From the NCBI GenBank assembly GCA_030691725.1, contig JAUYDQ010000084.1, forward strand, positions 1-15,805: a stretch of DNA of 15,805 bases, in the 5' to 3' direction. The stretch's first letter is position 1. Each line of letters begins with the position of its first letter. The notes below the pieces were generated by a model, which was not told where the DNA came from, ran no database searches, and was given only the letters and a program-made list of their open reading frames with translations. This DNA is from Candidatus Omnitrophota bacterium. GTDB taxonomy: Bacteria; Omnitrophota; Gorgyraeia; Gygaellales; Profunditerraquicolaceae. Below, piece after piece: positions 7,186 to 14,545 of the stretch. Both the position numbers and the translations under genes were made by a program.

Positions 7186-8438
7186 TTGCCAAAACTATTG
7201 CTGAAAAGATACTGAGCAATCACGCAGGAAGAGAACTAAAGGCAGGAGATTTTGCAATATGTAAAGTTGATTTCGCCTTCGGACAAGACGGAACTTCCTC
7301 TATTATTATGGACAGATTAGAGGAGCTCGGCGTAAAACAAACAAAAACAAAATTTTGTATGGTTATTGACCACAACGCACCCTCACCGAGCGAGGGGATT
7401 TCTAGGATTCATAAAAGAATGCGCGAATTTGCCAAGCGTTACGATACCGGGCTTTATGATATTGGTTGCGGTGTCTGCCATCAAGTTATACCAGAATCAG
7501 GACAAATATTGCCGGGAGATTTAGTGTTGGGCGCAGATTCTCACACATGCACTTATGGTGCATTAGGCGCTTTTGCTACGGGTGTAGGTTCTACCGATTT
7601 GGCAATTACTTTAGTAACAGGAAAAAACTGGTTTAAAGTGCCGCAAACTATTAAAATAATAGTAAATGGCAAGATACCCAAAGGAGTATTTGCTAAAGAT
7701 ATAGCCTTGCATATTATCGGTAATGTAAGCTCGGGTGGCGCAACATATAAAGCAATAGAATTTAGCGGTGATGTAATTGACAAATTAGATATGGATGGCC
7801 GCTTTACTATATGCAATATGGTTGTGGAGATGGGTGCAAAAGCAGGATTTATGCCCCAGGATAGAAAAACAATGCTTTGGTTAAAATCAAGATTTATTAA
7901 AAATAAAAAGATAAAGCCGGTGATTGCAGATAAGCCTGCAAAGTATATAGGGGTTTTAGAGTATGATATCTCAAGGCTCGGGCCTCAAGTCGCTCGTCCG
8001 CATAGCGTGGATAATACTGTATCCGTTGATGAATTAAAAAAAATAAAGATAAATGAGGCATTTTTAGGTACCTGCACTAATGGAAGACTGCAGGATTTAA
8101 AGATAGCCGCTTCGATATTAAAATCCAGAAAAATCGCACCTGGAGTAAAATTTATTATTTGCCCTGCTTCACGTACAATCTTTTTGGAAGCTTTGAGATT
8201 AGGTATTATAGATATATTTATCAAGGCAGGTTCCGTGCTGGTTCCGCCTGGATGCGGCCCTTGCGTCGGAACGCATAACGGAGTTCCTGCTGACGGCGAA
8301 GTAGTCATATCAACTGCTAACAGAAATTTCAAAGGCAGAATGGGCAACCCCAATGCTTTTATTTACTTGGCGTCACCTGCAACCGTAGCCGTATCTGCTA
8401 TTAAGGGCCATATTGCGGATCCGAGAGAGTTTTTATAA
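7182..8438 (+). CDS. leuC: Aconitase-superfamily hydro-lyase, large subunit (LeuC / homoaconitase type)
   Basis: The product (418 residues) is the [4Fe-4S] large subunit of a two-subunit hydro-lyase of the 3-isopropylmalate dehydratase/homoaconitase family. It carries VIDHNAPSPSEG at 61-72, GADSHTCTYGALGAFATGVGS at 117-137, the three cluster cysteines Cys298 (FLGTCTNGR), Cys358 and Cys361 (PPGCGPCVG), and the TANRNFKGRMG active-site stretch at 378-388. Length and motifs match the compact archaeal-type LeuC/HACN class rather than the monomeric AcnA. leuA and leuB are not here; the next dehydrogenase is isocitrate-like, so citrate may be the substrate. The symbol marks family, not proven function. 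Its small subunit lies beyond pilT. Confidence 0.85.
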   Translation: MIAKTIAEKILSNHAGRELKAGDFAICKVDFAFGQDGTSSIIMDRLEELGVKQTKTKFCMVIDHNAPSPSEGISRIHKRMREFAKRYDTGLYDIGCGVCHQVIPESGQILPGDLVLGADSHTCTYGALGAFATGVGSTDLAITLVTGKNWFKVPQTIKIIVNGKIPKGVFAKDIALHIIGNVSSGGATYKAIEFSGDVIDKLDMDGRFTICNMVVEMGAKAGFMPQDRKTMLWLKSRFIKNKKIKPVIADKPAKYIGVLEYDISRLGPQVARPHSVDNTVSVDELKKIKINEAFLGTCTNGRLQDLKIAASILKSRKIAPGVKFIICPASRTIFLEALRLGIIDIFIKAGSVLVPPGCGPCVGTHNGVPADGEVVISTANRNFKGRMGNPNAFIYLASPATVAVSAIKGHIADPREFL

Positions 8439-8439
8439 G

Positions 8440-8557
8440 TGAGCACATAAGTTCTGTGCGAACTTATCCCCCCTGCTTTCTTGCGAAAGAAAGAGGGGGG
8501 GATTAATTCGGCCAAAACAACTTACGTTCACTTGCTGTTGCGTAAGTTGTGGGCTCA
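8440..8557. repeat. Three-hairpin palindromic element before pilT
   Basis: The 136-base gap is bounded by TGAGC (8440-8444) and its complement GCTCA (8553-8557). Inside are three hairpins. ATAAGTTC (8447-8454) pairs with GAACTTAT (8460-8467). A strong stem pairs the C run at 8468-8473 and CTTTCTT at 8476-8482 with AAGAAAG at 8487-8493 and the G run at 8495-8501, closed by a GCGA (GNRA) tetraloop. ACAACTTACG (8517-8526) pairs perfectly with CGTAAGTTGT (8541-8550). The middle hairpin is followed by TTAATT, not a T run, so it is not a standard terminator, though it may stabilise or pause the transcript between leuC and pilT. The third hairpin shares sequence in inverted orientation with 4231-4256. 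Confidence 0.75.
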
Positions 8558-8560
8558 TTA

Positions 8561-8570
8561 AAGGGGAGGT
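8561..8570 (+). promoter_or_regulatory. Shine-Dalgarno of pilT
   Basis: AAGGGGAGGT at 8561-8570 ends 4 bases before the ATG at 8575 and fixes that start. It directly abuts the GCTCATT end of the palindromic element. Confidence 0.75.
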
Positions 8571-8574
8571 TAAT

Positions 8575-9621
8575 ATGGAAATACGCGATTTGCTTTTATT
8601 AAGTATTGAGAAAAAGGCCTCTGATTTGCATTTAACTGAAAAAGAACCGCCTATATTGCGCCTTGACGGAAAATTAAACCGGACGAATCAACCCGCTTTA
8701 ACCAGAGAAGATTTAAAAAGGATGATATACGGTGTTTTGACTAATACTCAGAAAGAAACGCTGGAAAAAGATCTGGAGCTAGATTTCTCTGTTGCCCTCC
8801 CGGGCCTGGACAGGTTCCGGGTCAATATTCATATACAAAGAGGGGTTGTAGAGGCAGCCTTCAGGCGCGTGCCTTTAAAAATACCCGGCATCGAACAATT
8901 AGGTTTACCACCCATAGTTATGGATCTGGCACGTAAATCAAATGGCCTAGTATTAATAACCGGGCCAACGGGCATGGGCAAAACTACAACCTTAGCAGCA
9001 ATTATCGACCTTATTAATAATGAAAAGGAATGCCTTATAATTTGTATTGAGGACCCGATTGAATTTGTGCATATAAATAAAAAGAGTATTGTTAAACAAA
9101 GAGAGGTTTACACAGATACACGCTCTTTTGCTGAGGCACTCAGGCGCGCTTTAAGGCAAGACCCGAATGTTATTGTGGTAGGCGAGATGCGCGATCTTGA
9201 GACCATATCCACTGCTCTTACTGCTGCTGAAACAGGCCATTTAGTTTTAGCAACACTCCATACACCTGATGCGCCTCAAACCGTGGAAAGAATTATAGAC
9301 GTATTTCCGCCCTACCAACAGCAACAAGTAAGGCTACAATTAGCAAATTGCTTGCAAGGTGTGGTGTCGCAATTATTGCTTCCTATGGCCTCAGGCCAAG
9401 GAAGAATACTGGCTACTGAAATAATGCTGGGAACTTCCGGCATAAGAAATCTTATTCGTGAGCAGGAGATCGAACAGATACCGACACTTATGCAAACAGG
9501 CAGTCAATACGGTATGAAAACAATGGATAAATCTTTAAAAGAACTATATCAAAAAGGGCTTATTAGTTTAGACGTAGCGTTGTCCAGAGTTAAGAATCCC
9601 GAAGAATTTAAACAATTATGA
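8575..9621 (+). CDS. pilT: PilT-family type IV pilus retraction ATPase
   Basis: This is a secretion-type hexameric ATPase of the PilT branch (348 residues, the usual length), which powers type IV pilus retraction on the cytoplasmic side. It shows the N-terminal PAS-like domain (KKASDLHLTEKEPP, 13-26), the Walker A GPTGMGKTT at 130-138, the Asp box CIEDPIEFVH at 157-166, the Walker B VVGEMRD at 201-207 with catalytic Glu204, the His box TGHLVLATLHT at 220-230, and GIRNLIRE at 289-296, equivalent to the PilT AIRNLIRE motif required for retraction. The start is set by a good ribosome-binding site. Its stop overlaps the next ATG (ATGA, 9618-9621). Odd placement: it separates the large and small subunits of one enzyme. 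Confidence 0.93.
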   Translation: MEIRDLLLLSIEKKASDLHLTEKEPPILRLDGKLNRTNQPALTREDLKRMIYGVLTNTQKETLEKDLELDFSVALPGLDRFRVNIHIQRGVVEAAFRRVPLKIPGIEQLGLPPIVMDLARKSNGLVLITGPTGMGKTTTLAAIIDLINNEKECLIICIEDPIEFVHINKKSIVKQREVYTDTRSFAEALRRALRQDPNVIVVGEMRDLETISTALTAAETGHLVLATLHTPDAPQTVERIIDVFPPYQQQQVRLQLANCLQGVVSQLLLPMASGQGRILATEIMLGTSGIRNLIREQEIEQIPTLMQTGSQYGMKTMDKSLKELYQKGLISLDVALSRVKNPEEFKQL

Positions 9622-10121
9622 GAATAAAAGGTATAAGCATAAAATTGGGCGATAATATAAATACTGATTTTATCATTTCCGGTAGATATAAATTCTCAAT
9701 AACTGACATCAAAGAATTATCTAAACACATAATGGAAGATATGGACCCCGGTTTTCCTGCAAAAATAATTCCTGGTAAGTCAATAATTGTGGCAGGCGAA
9801 AATTTCGGCATGGGTTCATCAAGGGAACAGGCGCCATTAGTGATAAAGGAATGCGGAATCGTAGCTATTTTAGCTAAAACATTCGCACGTATATTTTACC
9901 GTAACGGATTTAATATCGGCTTACCTTTAATTGAAACTGACACCGGCAAGATTGAAGAAAATGACACCTTATTTATAGATATGGTTAAAGGAATAGTAAA
10001 AGATGTAACCAAGAATAGCCGGATGGGAATTAAGCCTTTACCTAAATTTATGCAGGAAATATTAAGTGCCGGAGGGCTGGTTAGCTATTATAAAAAATTT
10101 AAAGAATTACCTAAAATTTAA
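9618..10121 (+). CDS. leuD: Aconitase-superfamily hydro-lyase, small subunit (LeuD type)
   Basis: The 167-residue protein is the swivel-domain small subunit that pairs with the LeuC-like protein. It has [14 protein letters not shown] at 11-24, [11 protein letters not shown] at 63-73 (substrate-binding serine/arginine region) and [19 protein letters not shown] at 86-104. The substrate-selecting loop after GRY reads YKFS at 24-27. As I recall, authentic isopropylmalate isomerases tend to have YLVY-like and homoaconitases YLRT-like sequences there, so this one matches neither. Next to an isocitrate dehydrogenase it may act on citrate/isocitrate. Translation is coupled to pilT through an ATGA overlap, and the dehydrogenase starts 5 bases after its stop. 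Confidence 0.85.
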   Translation: MRIKGISIKLGDNINTDFIISGRYKFSITDIKELSKHIMEDMDPGFPAKIIPGKSIIVAGENFGMGSSREQAPLVIKECGIVAILAKTFARIFYRNGFNIGLPLIETDTGKIEENDTLFIDMVKGIVKDVTKNSRMGIKPLPKFMQEILSAGGLVSYYKKFKELPKI

Positions 10122-10126
10122 ATCAT

Positions 10127-11209
10127 ATGGAACATAAAATTACTTTAATACCCGGTGACGGCATTGGCCCGGAAGTAATCAGGGCAGCAAGAAGGTGCAT
10201 TGAGGCAACCGGAGTTAAGGTGGCATGGGAGGAAGTTATTGCCGGTCAGGATGCCATAGATAAATACGGCGATATATTACCCAAAAATGTTTTAGAATCT
10301 ATAAAAAAGAATAAGGTTGCCCTAAAAGGACCTATTGTTACTCCAATCGGCGAGGGTTTCCGTTCAGTAAATGTGGCTATAAGACAGGCCTTAGACCTTT
10401 ATGCATGTGTAAGGCCGGCAAAATCATATCCGGGAGTAAAGAGTCCTTATGAAGATATAGACTTGGTAATTATTAGGGAAAATAGCGAGGATTTATATGC
10501 GGGTATTGAATTTGAGGAGGGTAAAACCGAAACCAAAGAACTTATTTCCAAGATAGAAGAGTTTGCTCATAAGAAAATACGCCAAGATTCGGGCATCTCA
10601 ATTAAACCTATATCTAAATATGCTTCAGAAAGGATTGTAAAATTTGCCTTTGAATATGCCGTAAAATATAACCGCAAGAAAGTTACGGTTGTGCATAAAG
10701 CGAATATTATGAAATTTACCGACGGATTATTTTTAAAAACAGCACGTGAAGTTGCAAAAGATTATATTGACAAGGTAATCTTTGAGGAAGCAATCGTAGA
10801 TAATATGGCAATGCAATTAGTACGGAAACCTAAAGATTACGATATATTGGTGTTGCCTAATCTTTACGGCGATATAATTTCTGATTTATGCGCAGGCCTG
10901 GTAGGTGGATTAGGAGTTGCTCCGGGTGCAAATATAGGTGATGATATGGCAGTGTTCGAGGCAGTACACGGCGCAGCACCTAAATATAAAGGGCGGAATT
11001 TGGTTAATCCTACTGCGATGATACTATCGGGAGTCCTTATGCTTAGATACATGAAAGAGAAAAGCGCTGCAGATAAGTTAGAGACAGCAGTAAAAAAAGT
11101 ATTGGCAGAAGGTAAATCAGTAACCTACGATTTAAAACCCAGCCGTGATGACCCCACAAGTGTGGGAACTCAAGAAATGGCAGATGCCATTATTAAAAAC
11201 CTGAAATGA
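10127..11209 (+). CDS. icd: Isocitrate dehydrogenase (isocitrate/isopropylmalate dehydrogenase family)
   Basis: The enzyme oxidatively decarboxylates isocitrate to 2-oxoglutarate with NAD(P). At 360 residues it is the short type. The isocitrate signature is present: Ser80-x-Asn82-xxx-Arg86 in [19 protein letters not shown], rather than the leucine-rich helix of LeuB. Arg96, Arg117, Tyr124 ([11 protein letters not shown]), Lys191 in [11 protein letters not shown], Asp225, Asp249 and Asp253 (GDIISD) complete the substrate and metal site. For the cofactor, Lys286-Tyr287 (HGAAPKYKG) matches the pair that binds the 2'-phosphate of NADP in E. coli Icd (Lys344-Tyr345), and Tyr334 in VTYD matches Tyr391; the Arg395 partner is not evident. 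The stop overlaps the mdh start by 4 bases. A homoisocitrate-type role is possible but less likely. Confidence 0.85.
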   Translation: MEHKITLIPGDGIGPEVIRAARRCIEATGVKVAWEEVIAGQDAIDKYGDILPKNVLESIKKNKVALKGPIVTPIGEGFRSVNVAIRQALDLYACVRPAKSYPGVKSPYEDIDLVIIRENSEDLYAGIEFEEGKTETKELISKIEEFAHKKIRQDSGISIKPISKYASERIVKFAFEYAVKYNRKKVTVVHKANIMKFTDGLFLKTAREVAKDYIDKVIFEEAIVDNMAMQLVRKPKDYDILVLPNLYGDIISDLCAGLVGGLGVAPGANIGDDMAVFEAVHGAAPKYKGRNLVNPTAMILSGVLMLRYMKEKSAADKLETAVKKVLAEGKSVTYDLKPSRDDPTSVGTQEMADAIIKNLK

Positions 11210-12141
11210 AAATATCCATAATAGGTGCTGGTAATGTTGGCGGATTAACTGCTATGCGCCTTTTCGAGGCAGGCTTTGGCGATATAGTCTTAGTTGACGT
11301 AGCCAAGGGTCTTGCGCAAGGCAAAGCCTTTGATTTGGAAGATGCAAGTTCCATCTTTAAATATAATTACCGCATCCAAGGGACAGATGATATTGAGGCC
11401 ATAAAGGATTCAAATATCATTATCGTTACAGCAGGGCTGACTCGTAAACCCGGAATGACGCGGGAAGATTTACTGAATAAAAACGCCCAGATATTGAAAG
11501 ATATCTGCCTGGTAATAAAAAATATATCTGGCCAATCAATAGTGATAGTCGTAACTAATCCTTTGGACCTAATGACGTATCTCGCTTTAAAAATTACGGG
11601 CCTTAAATCAAATAAAGTATTCGGCATGGGGGTAAGTTTAGATACTGCCAGGTTTACTAATCTTATAAGCAAAGAATTAAATGTTCCAAATACAGATATC
11701 GAAGCCTGCGTGATAGGAAGCCATGGAGAAGAGATGTTGCCGTTACCCCGGTTTACTACTGTAAAAGGCATAGAATTGACTGAAATGCTCGAAGATGAAA
11801 GAATAAAAGTTCTAGTTAAAAAAACCCTTGAGCGGGGGCAGGAGATTGTCTCATTATTAGGCAGCGGCAGTGCTTATTTTGCTCCTTCGCAGGCAATAGC
11901 AGCAATTGTCAAAATTATTGTTAAAGATGAGAAGCGGCTGATAGGGGTATCTGCTTATTTAAACGGCGAATACGGGATTAAAGATATCTGCATAGGCGTT
12001 CCTTGCCGTTTAGGGAAAGAAGGCATAGAAAAAATCATTGAGTTCGATTTAAATAAAGAGGAAAGATCGCTTTTCATTAATTCGGTTGAATCCATACATA
12101 AAAATTTAGAGCTAATCAAACCCTTTTGCCATGGATTATGA
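11206..12141 (+). CDS. mdh: Malate dehydrogenase, LDH-like type
   Basis: The protein interconverts malate and oxaloacetate with NAD. It is 311 residues, of the LDH-like malate dehydrogenase class. The Rossmann motif is GAGNVG at 7-12, and Asp31 at the end of the second strand indicates NAD. Substrate arginines are Arg80 ([11 protein letters not shown], the malate type rather than the Gln of lactate dehydrogenase), Arg86 and Arg149; the catalytic pair is Asp146 (SLDTARF) and His173 ([11 protein letters not shown]). Asn118 is in VTNPLD. It overlaps icd by 4 bases upstream and lpdA by 11 bases downstream, so it is embedded in one operon. Confidence 0.95.
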   Translation: MKISIIGAGNVGGLTAMRLFEAGFGDIVLVDVAKGLAQGKAFDLEDASSIFKYNYRIQGTDDIEAIKDSNIIIVTAGLTRKPGMTREDLLNKNAQILKDICLVIKNISGQSIVIVVTNPLDLMTYLALKITGLKSNKVFGMGVSLDTARFTNLISKELNVPNTDIEACVIGSHGEEMLPLPRFTTVKGIELTEMLEDERIKVLVKKTLERGQEIVSLLGSGSAYFAPSQAIAAIVKIIVKDEKRLIGVSAYLNGEYGIKDICIGVPCRLGKEGIEKIIEFDLNKEERSLFINSVESIHKNLELIKPFCHGL

Positions 12142-13438
12142 TCTGGCGATAATCGGCTCGGGTTGGGCAGGATTTAATGCTGCACTAAAAGCAAAAGCGC
12201 ACGGATTAAAGGTCGCTCTTATTGAAAAAGAACAAATAGGTGGCACCTGTCTTAACCGCGGCTGTATCCCTACCAAAGCGCTTTTACAGTCCGCCAAGAT
12301 TTATACCCTCACAAAGAAATCTAAGATATTCGGCATAGAAACAACGACCCCGCAAATAAACTTTCCCGAAATTCAAGCCAGAAAAAATACAATCATTCAA
12401 CAACTACAAAAAGGTTTAGAGTTTATGCTCAAGGGCGTTGATTTTATAAATACGCAGGCCAGAATTCTATCGAACAATACCCTAGAAATAGGCCAAAGAC
12501 AGATAAATACAAAATTTATGCTTATTGCCACTGGTTCAAAGCCAGCCGAGTTGCATGATATAAAATTTGACGGGAAAAAGATTATCTCTAGCAATGAAAT
12601 CTTAGATTTAAGAGAAATTCCGAAATCGCTTTTAATTATAGGAGGGGGAGTTATCGGGTGCGAATTTGCGAGTTTATTCTCCGTTTTGGGATGCCAGGTA
12701 TCAATAGTAGAATTAACACCCCAGTTATTACCCGGTATAGATAAAGAAATAGCCAAAAAATTAGAGACAATTTTTAAAAAGAAGAATATTAGGGCAATTA
12801 CCAACACAGATGCAAAGAATTTAGACCTTACACATTACGAATTGGTATTACTTTGTATTGGCAGGACTTCCGTAACAGAGGGGTTAGGCCTGGATAAACT
12901 TGGCATTAAATTAGAAAATGGCAGAATTGTCGTCGATGAATACCTTAAAACCAGTATTCCTAATATCTACGCAGCCGGTGATTGTGCCAGTAAAATTATG
13001 CTGGCGCATTTTGCTGCATATCAAGGTGGTATTGCCGCAGATAATATTACGGATCCCAAGCACCCAAAAAAGTGCAGTGATTACAATATTCCTAACTGCA
13101 TCTTTACTGACCCGGAAATAGGCAGTGTTGGTTTGACAGAAGAAGAAGCAAAAAGTAAAAATATTGATATAAGAATAAATAAGTTTGATTTCTTAGGCTC
13201 AGGCATGGCGCGCATATTAGATGAAACAGAAGGCTTTGTTAAGATAATCTCAAATAAGAAAACAAATGAGATATTGGGTGCTTCTATAATTGGTCCACGG
13301 GCAACAGAATTAATCGGCATTTTAACCATAGCCATACAATCTCGCCTTTTGGTTACACAGGTCCAGGATACCATATTAGCTCATCCCACATTATCCGAAG
13401 GCATAACGAGCGCATTAAAAGAAGGGTATGGACTTTAG
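12131..13438 (+). CDS. lpdA: Dihydrolipoamide dehydrogenase (E3), shortened
   Basis: The FAD enzyme reoxidises dihydrolipoyl groups with NAD in 2-oxoacid dehydrogenase and glycine cleavage complexes. Features: FAD motif GSGWAG at 9-14, redox disulfide GGTCLNRGCIP with Cys40 and Cys45, ATGSKP at 133-138, NAD motif GGGVIG at 171-176, second FAD motif YAAGDC at 280-285, and the catalytic His418-Glu423 in AHPTLSE. At 435 residues it is shorter than the usual 460-475; the missing part lies around residues 220-240 in the NAD domain, where strands before LVLLCIGRTS are reduced. It overlaps mdh by 11 bases and lipB by 11 bases. Context with LipB and a lipoyl domain supports E3 over other disulfide reductases. 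Confidence 0.93.
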   Translation: MDYDLAIIGSGWAGFNAALKAKAHGLKVALIEKEQIGGTCLNRGCIPTKALLQSAKIYTLTKKSKIFGIETTTPQINFPEIQARKNTIIQQLQKGLEFMLKGVDFINTQARILSNNTLEIGQRQINTKFMLIATGSKPAELHDIKFDGKKIISSNEILDLREIPKSLLIIGGGVIGCEFASLFSVLGCQVSIVELTPQLLPGIDKEIAKKLETIFKKKNIRAITNTDAKNLDLTHYELVLLCIGRTSVTEGLGLDKLGIKLENGRIVVDEYLKTSIPNIYAAGDCASKIMLAHFAAYQGGIAADNITDPKHPKKCSDYNIPNCIFTDPEIGSVGLTEEEAKSKNIDIRINKFDFLGSGMARILDETEGFVKIISNKKTNEILGASIIGPRATELIGILTIAIQSRLLVTQVQDTILAHPTLSEGITSALKEGYGL

Positions 13439-14126
13439 GATATTTAATTTAGGCTTGGTTGATTTCAAAAAAGCCTGGCAATTCCAAAAAGAAATATTTA
13501 GAGAGATAAAAAATAATTATTTTAACGGTGCGCTGATTCTCTGTCAACATTATCCGGTAATCACCGTAGGTAGGCAGGGAAGACAAGAAAATATCAAGGT
13601 TCCTCTGCCTGAATTAAAAAACAGGGGAATTCTTATGTATGAAATAGAGCGCGGGGGAGACGTTACCTATCATGGCCCCGGACAACTTATTGCCTACCCT
13701 GTATTTAATCTGAATTATTTTAAAAAAGATATCCATTTATTCTTAAGACAACTGGAGGAATTAGTCATAGATCTCCTGTCGGATTTCGGAATTAACGGGC
13801 TAAGGTATAAAGGTTTAACCGGAGTTTGGATCGATAAATCCCGCCCTTTATATTCTAATGTATGTGAATCGATTGAAAAAGGGCGGGATAAACAAAAAAT
13901 TGCTTCTATCGGTATCGCAATCAGAAATTGGATTACTTTTCACGGTTTGAGCATAAATGTAAAGAAGGATGATTTAGATAATTTTAGGCTCATCAAACCA
14001 TGCGGCATGGATATAGAAATGACTTCATTGGAAACAGTATCGGGCAAAGATATCGAAATCGGACATCTAAAGGAGGTCTTCATCCATAAGTTTCAAGATA
14101 CCTTTCTATGGTATAGGAAAGCATAG
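13428..14126 (+). CDS. lipB: Lipoyl(octanoyl) transferase LipB with an in-frame insertion
   Basis: LipB moves octanoyl from acyl carrier protein to the lysine of lipoyl domains, the first step of lipoate synthesis. The 232-residue protein shows QHYPVITVGRQ at 40-50, the signature RGGDVTYHGPGQL at 75-87, the catalytic Lys157 in KIASIGIAIRNW and Cys192 in IKPCG. Between GVWID and KIASIG, where homologues usually have only a few residues, there is an extra block of 18 residues (138-155) encoded by a palindromic sequence described separately. All catalytic residues remain and the frame is intact, so the gene is probably active. It overlaps lpdA by 11 bases. A LipA (lipoyl synthase) is not in the window. 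Confidence 0.94.
   Translation: MDFRIFNLGLVDFKKAWQFQKEIFREIKNNYFNGALILCQHYPVITVGRQGRQENIKVPLPELKNRGILMYEIERGGDVTYHGPGQLIAYPVFNLNYFKKDIHLFLRQLEELVIDLLSDFGINGLRYKGLTGVWIDKSRPLYSNVCESIEKGRDKQKIASIGIAIRNWITFHGLSINVKKDDLDNFRLIKPCGMDIEMTSLETVSGKDIEIGHLKEVFIHKFQDTFLWYRKA
13833..13892. repeat. 54-nt palindromic mini-element inserted in frame in lipB
   Basis: ATCCCGCCCTTT at 13838-13849 is the perfect reverse complement of AAAGGGCGGGAT at 13878-13889, enclosing a 28-base loop. The hexamer GATAAA occurs at 13833-13838 and again at 13887-13892, exactly 54 bases apart and in the same codon phase (Asp136-Lys137 and Asp154-Lys155). Removing one GATAAA copy with the intervening sequence rejoins the protein as GVWIDKQKIASIG, the expected LipB sequence. 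The direct repeats look like a target duplication and the inverted repeats like element ends. The arrangement recalls palindromic elements that insert in frame into genes, such as Rickettsia RPEs, though I see no sequence link to those. Confidence 0.75.
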
Positions 14127-14142
14127 AACACTTTCTCAAACC

Positions 14143-14186
14143 ATCAGAAAATCGCCTTGAAGTTATCGCGAAGCGATTTTCTTGAT
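14143..14186. repeat. Hairpin between lipB and the lipoyl-domain gene
   Basis: AGAAAATCGC at 14146-14155 is the perfect complement of GCGATTTTCT at 14173-14182, extended by ATC (14143-14145) with GAT (14184-14186) across a one-base bulge. The loop is 17 bases. No T run follows, so it is not a typical terminator; it sits 12 bases before the strong ribosome-binding site of the lipoyl gene. It could tune expression of that gene relative to the operon, or be another of the intergenic palindromes seen in this window. Confidence 0.65.
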
Positions 14187-14197
14187 ACCCCGCTATA

Positions 14198-14206
14198 AAG
14201 GAGGTA
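14198..14206 (+). promoter_or_regulatory. Shine-Dalgarno of the lipoyl-domain gene
   Basis: AAAGGAGGT at 14198-14206 lies 8 bases before the ATG at 14215. It decides the start there and rules out the upstream TTG at 14182, which lies inside the hairpin arm and would add residues not found in lipoyl domains. Confidence 0.8.
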
Positions 14207-14214
14207 AGCCTTAT

Positions 14215-14451
14215 ATGACTAAAGTAATCTTGCCGGAATTAGGTGAAGGAATCAAAAAAGCAACCGTTTCTTATTGGTATTTTAAAGAAGGTGAAAAAAT
14301 AAATGAAAAAGATGATTTGGTAGAACTTACCACTGATAAGGCTACATTTAATCTGCCCAGCCCATGTTTGGGAATGCTTTCAGAGATTTTCTTTCATGAA
14401 GGAGATGAAGTAAACGTCGGTGAAGTATTAGCTATTATTGAAGAATCTTAA
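14215..14451 (+). CDS. Stand-alone lipoyl domain protein (E2-type)
   Basis: The 78-residue product is one biotinyl/lipoyl-attachment domain and nothing else. It opens TKVILPELGEGIKKATVSYWY, typical of E2 subunits of 2-oxoacid dehydrogenases, has KEGEKINEKDDLVELTTDKA with Lys42 in the DKA motif as the expected lipoylation site, and closes GDEVNVGEVLAIIEES at the natural domain edge. There is no Ala/Pro linker, no E1/E3-binding domain and no acyltransferase domain, and the downstream sequence does not continue one. It is too short and of the wrong type for GcvH. Placed after lpdA and lipB, it is likely the substrate of LipB and Lpd. It may be a free lipoyl carrier or a remnant of an E2 gene; the clean ends favour the former slightly. 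Confidence 0.88.
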   Translation: MTKVILPELGEGIKKATVSYWYFKEGEKINEKDDLVELTTDKATFNLPSPCLGMLSEIFFHEGDEVNVGEVLAIIEES

Positions 14452-14545
14452 AAAAAATTATCCCCAAAATTAGAATTGTTTCCACTTGTATTATTTAAAT
14501 AAATATTGCTTGAAAATCTTAATTATATATAGGTTTATAAATATA

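Noticed and set aside
7553..8353. Minus-strand open frames across the leuC-type gene
   Set aside because: Antisense to conserved motifs, with no recognisable domain or ribosome-binding site.
14182..14214. TTG start for the lipoyl-domain gene
   Set aside because: It lies in a hairpin arm upstream of a perfect Shine-Dalgarno that serves the ATG at 14215; the added residues do not belong to the domain.
14510..14515. TTGAAA as -35 box of the HTH promoter
   Set aside because: It is 33 bases from the -10 hexamer, far outside the usual 16-18.
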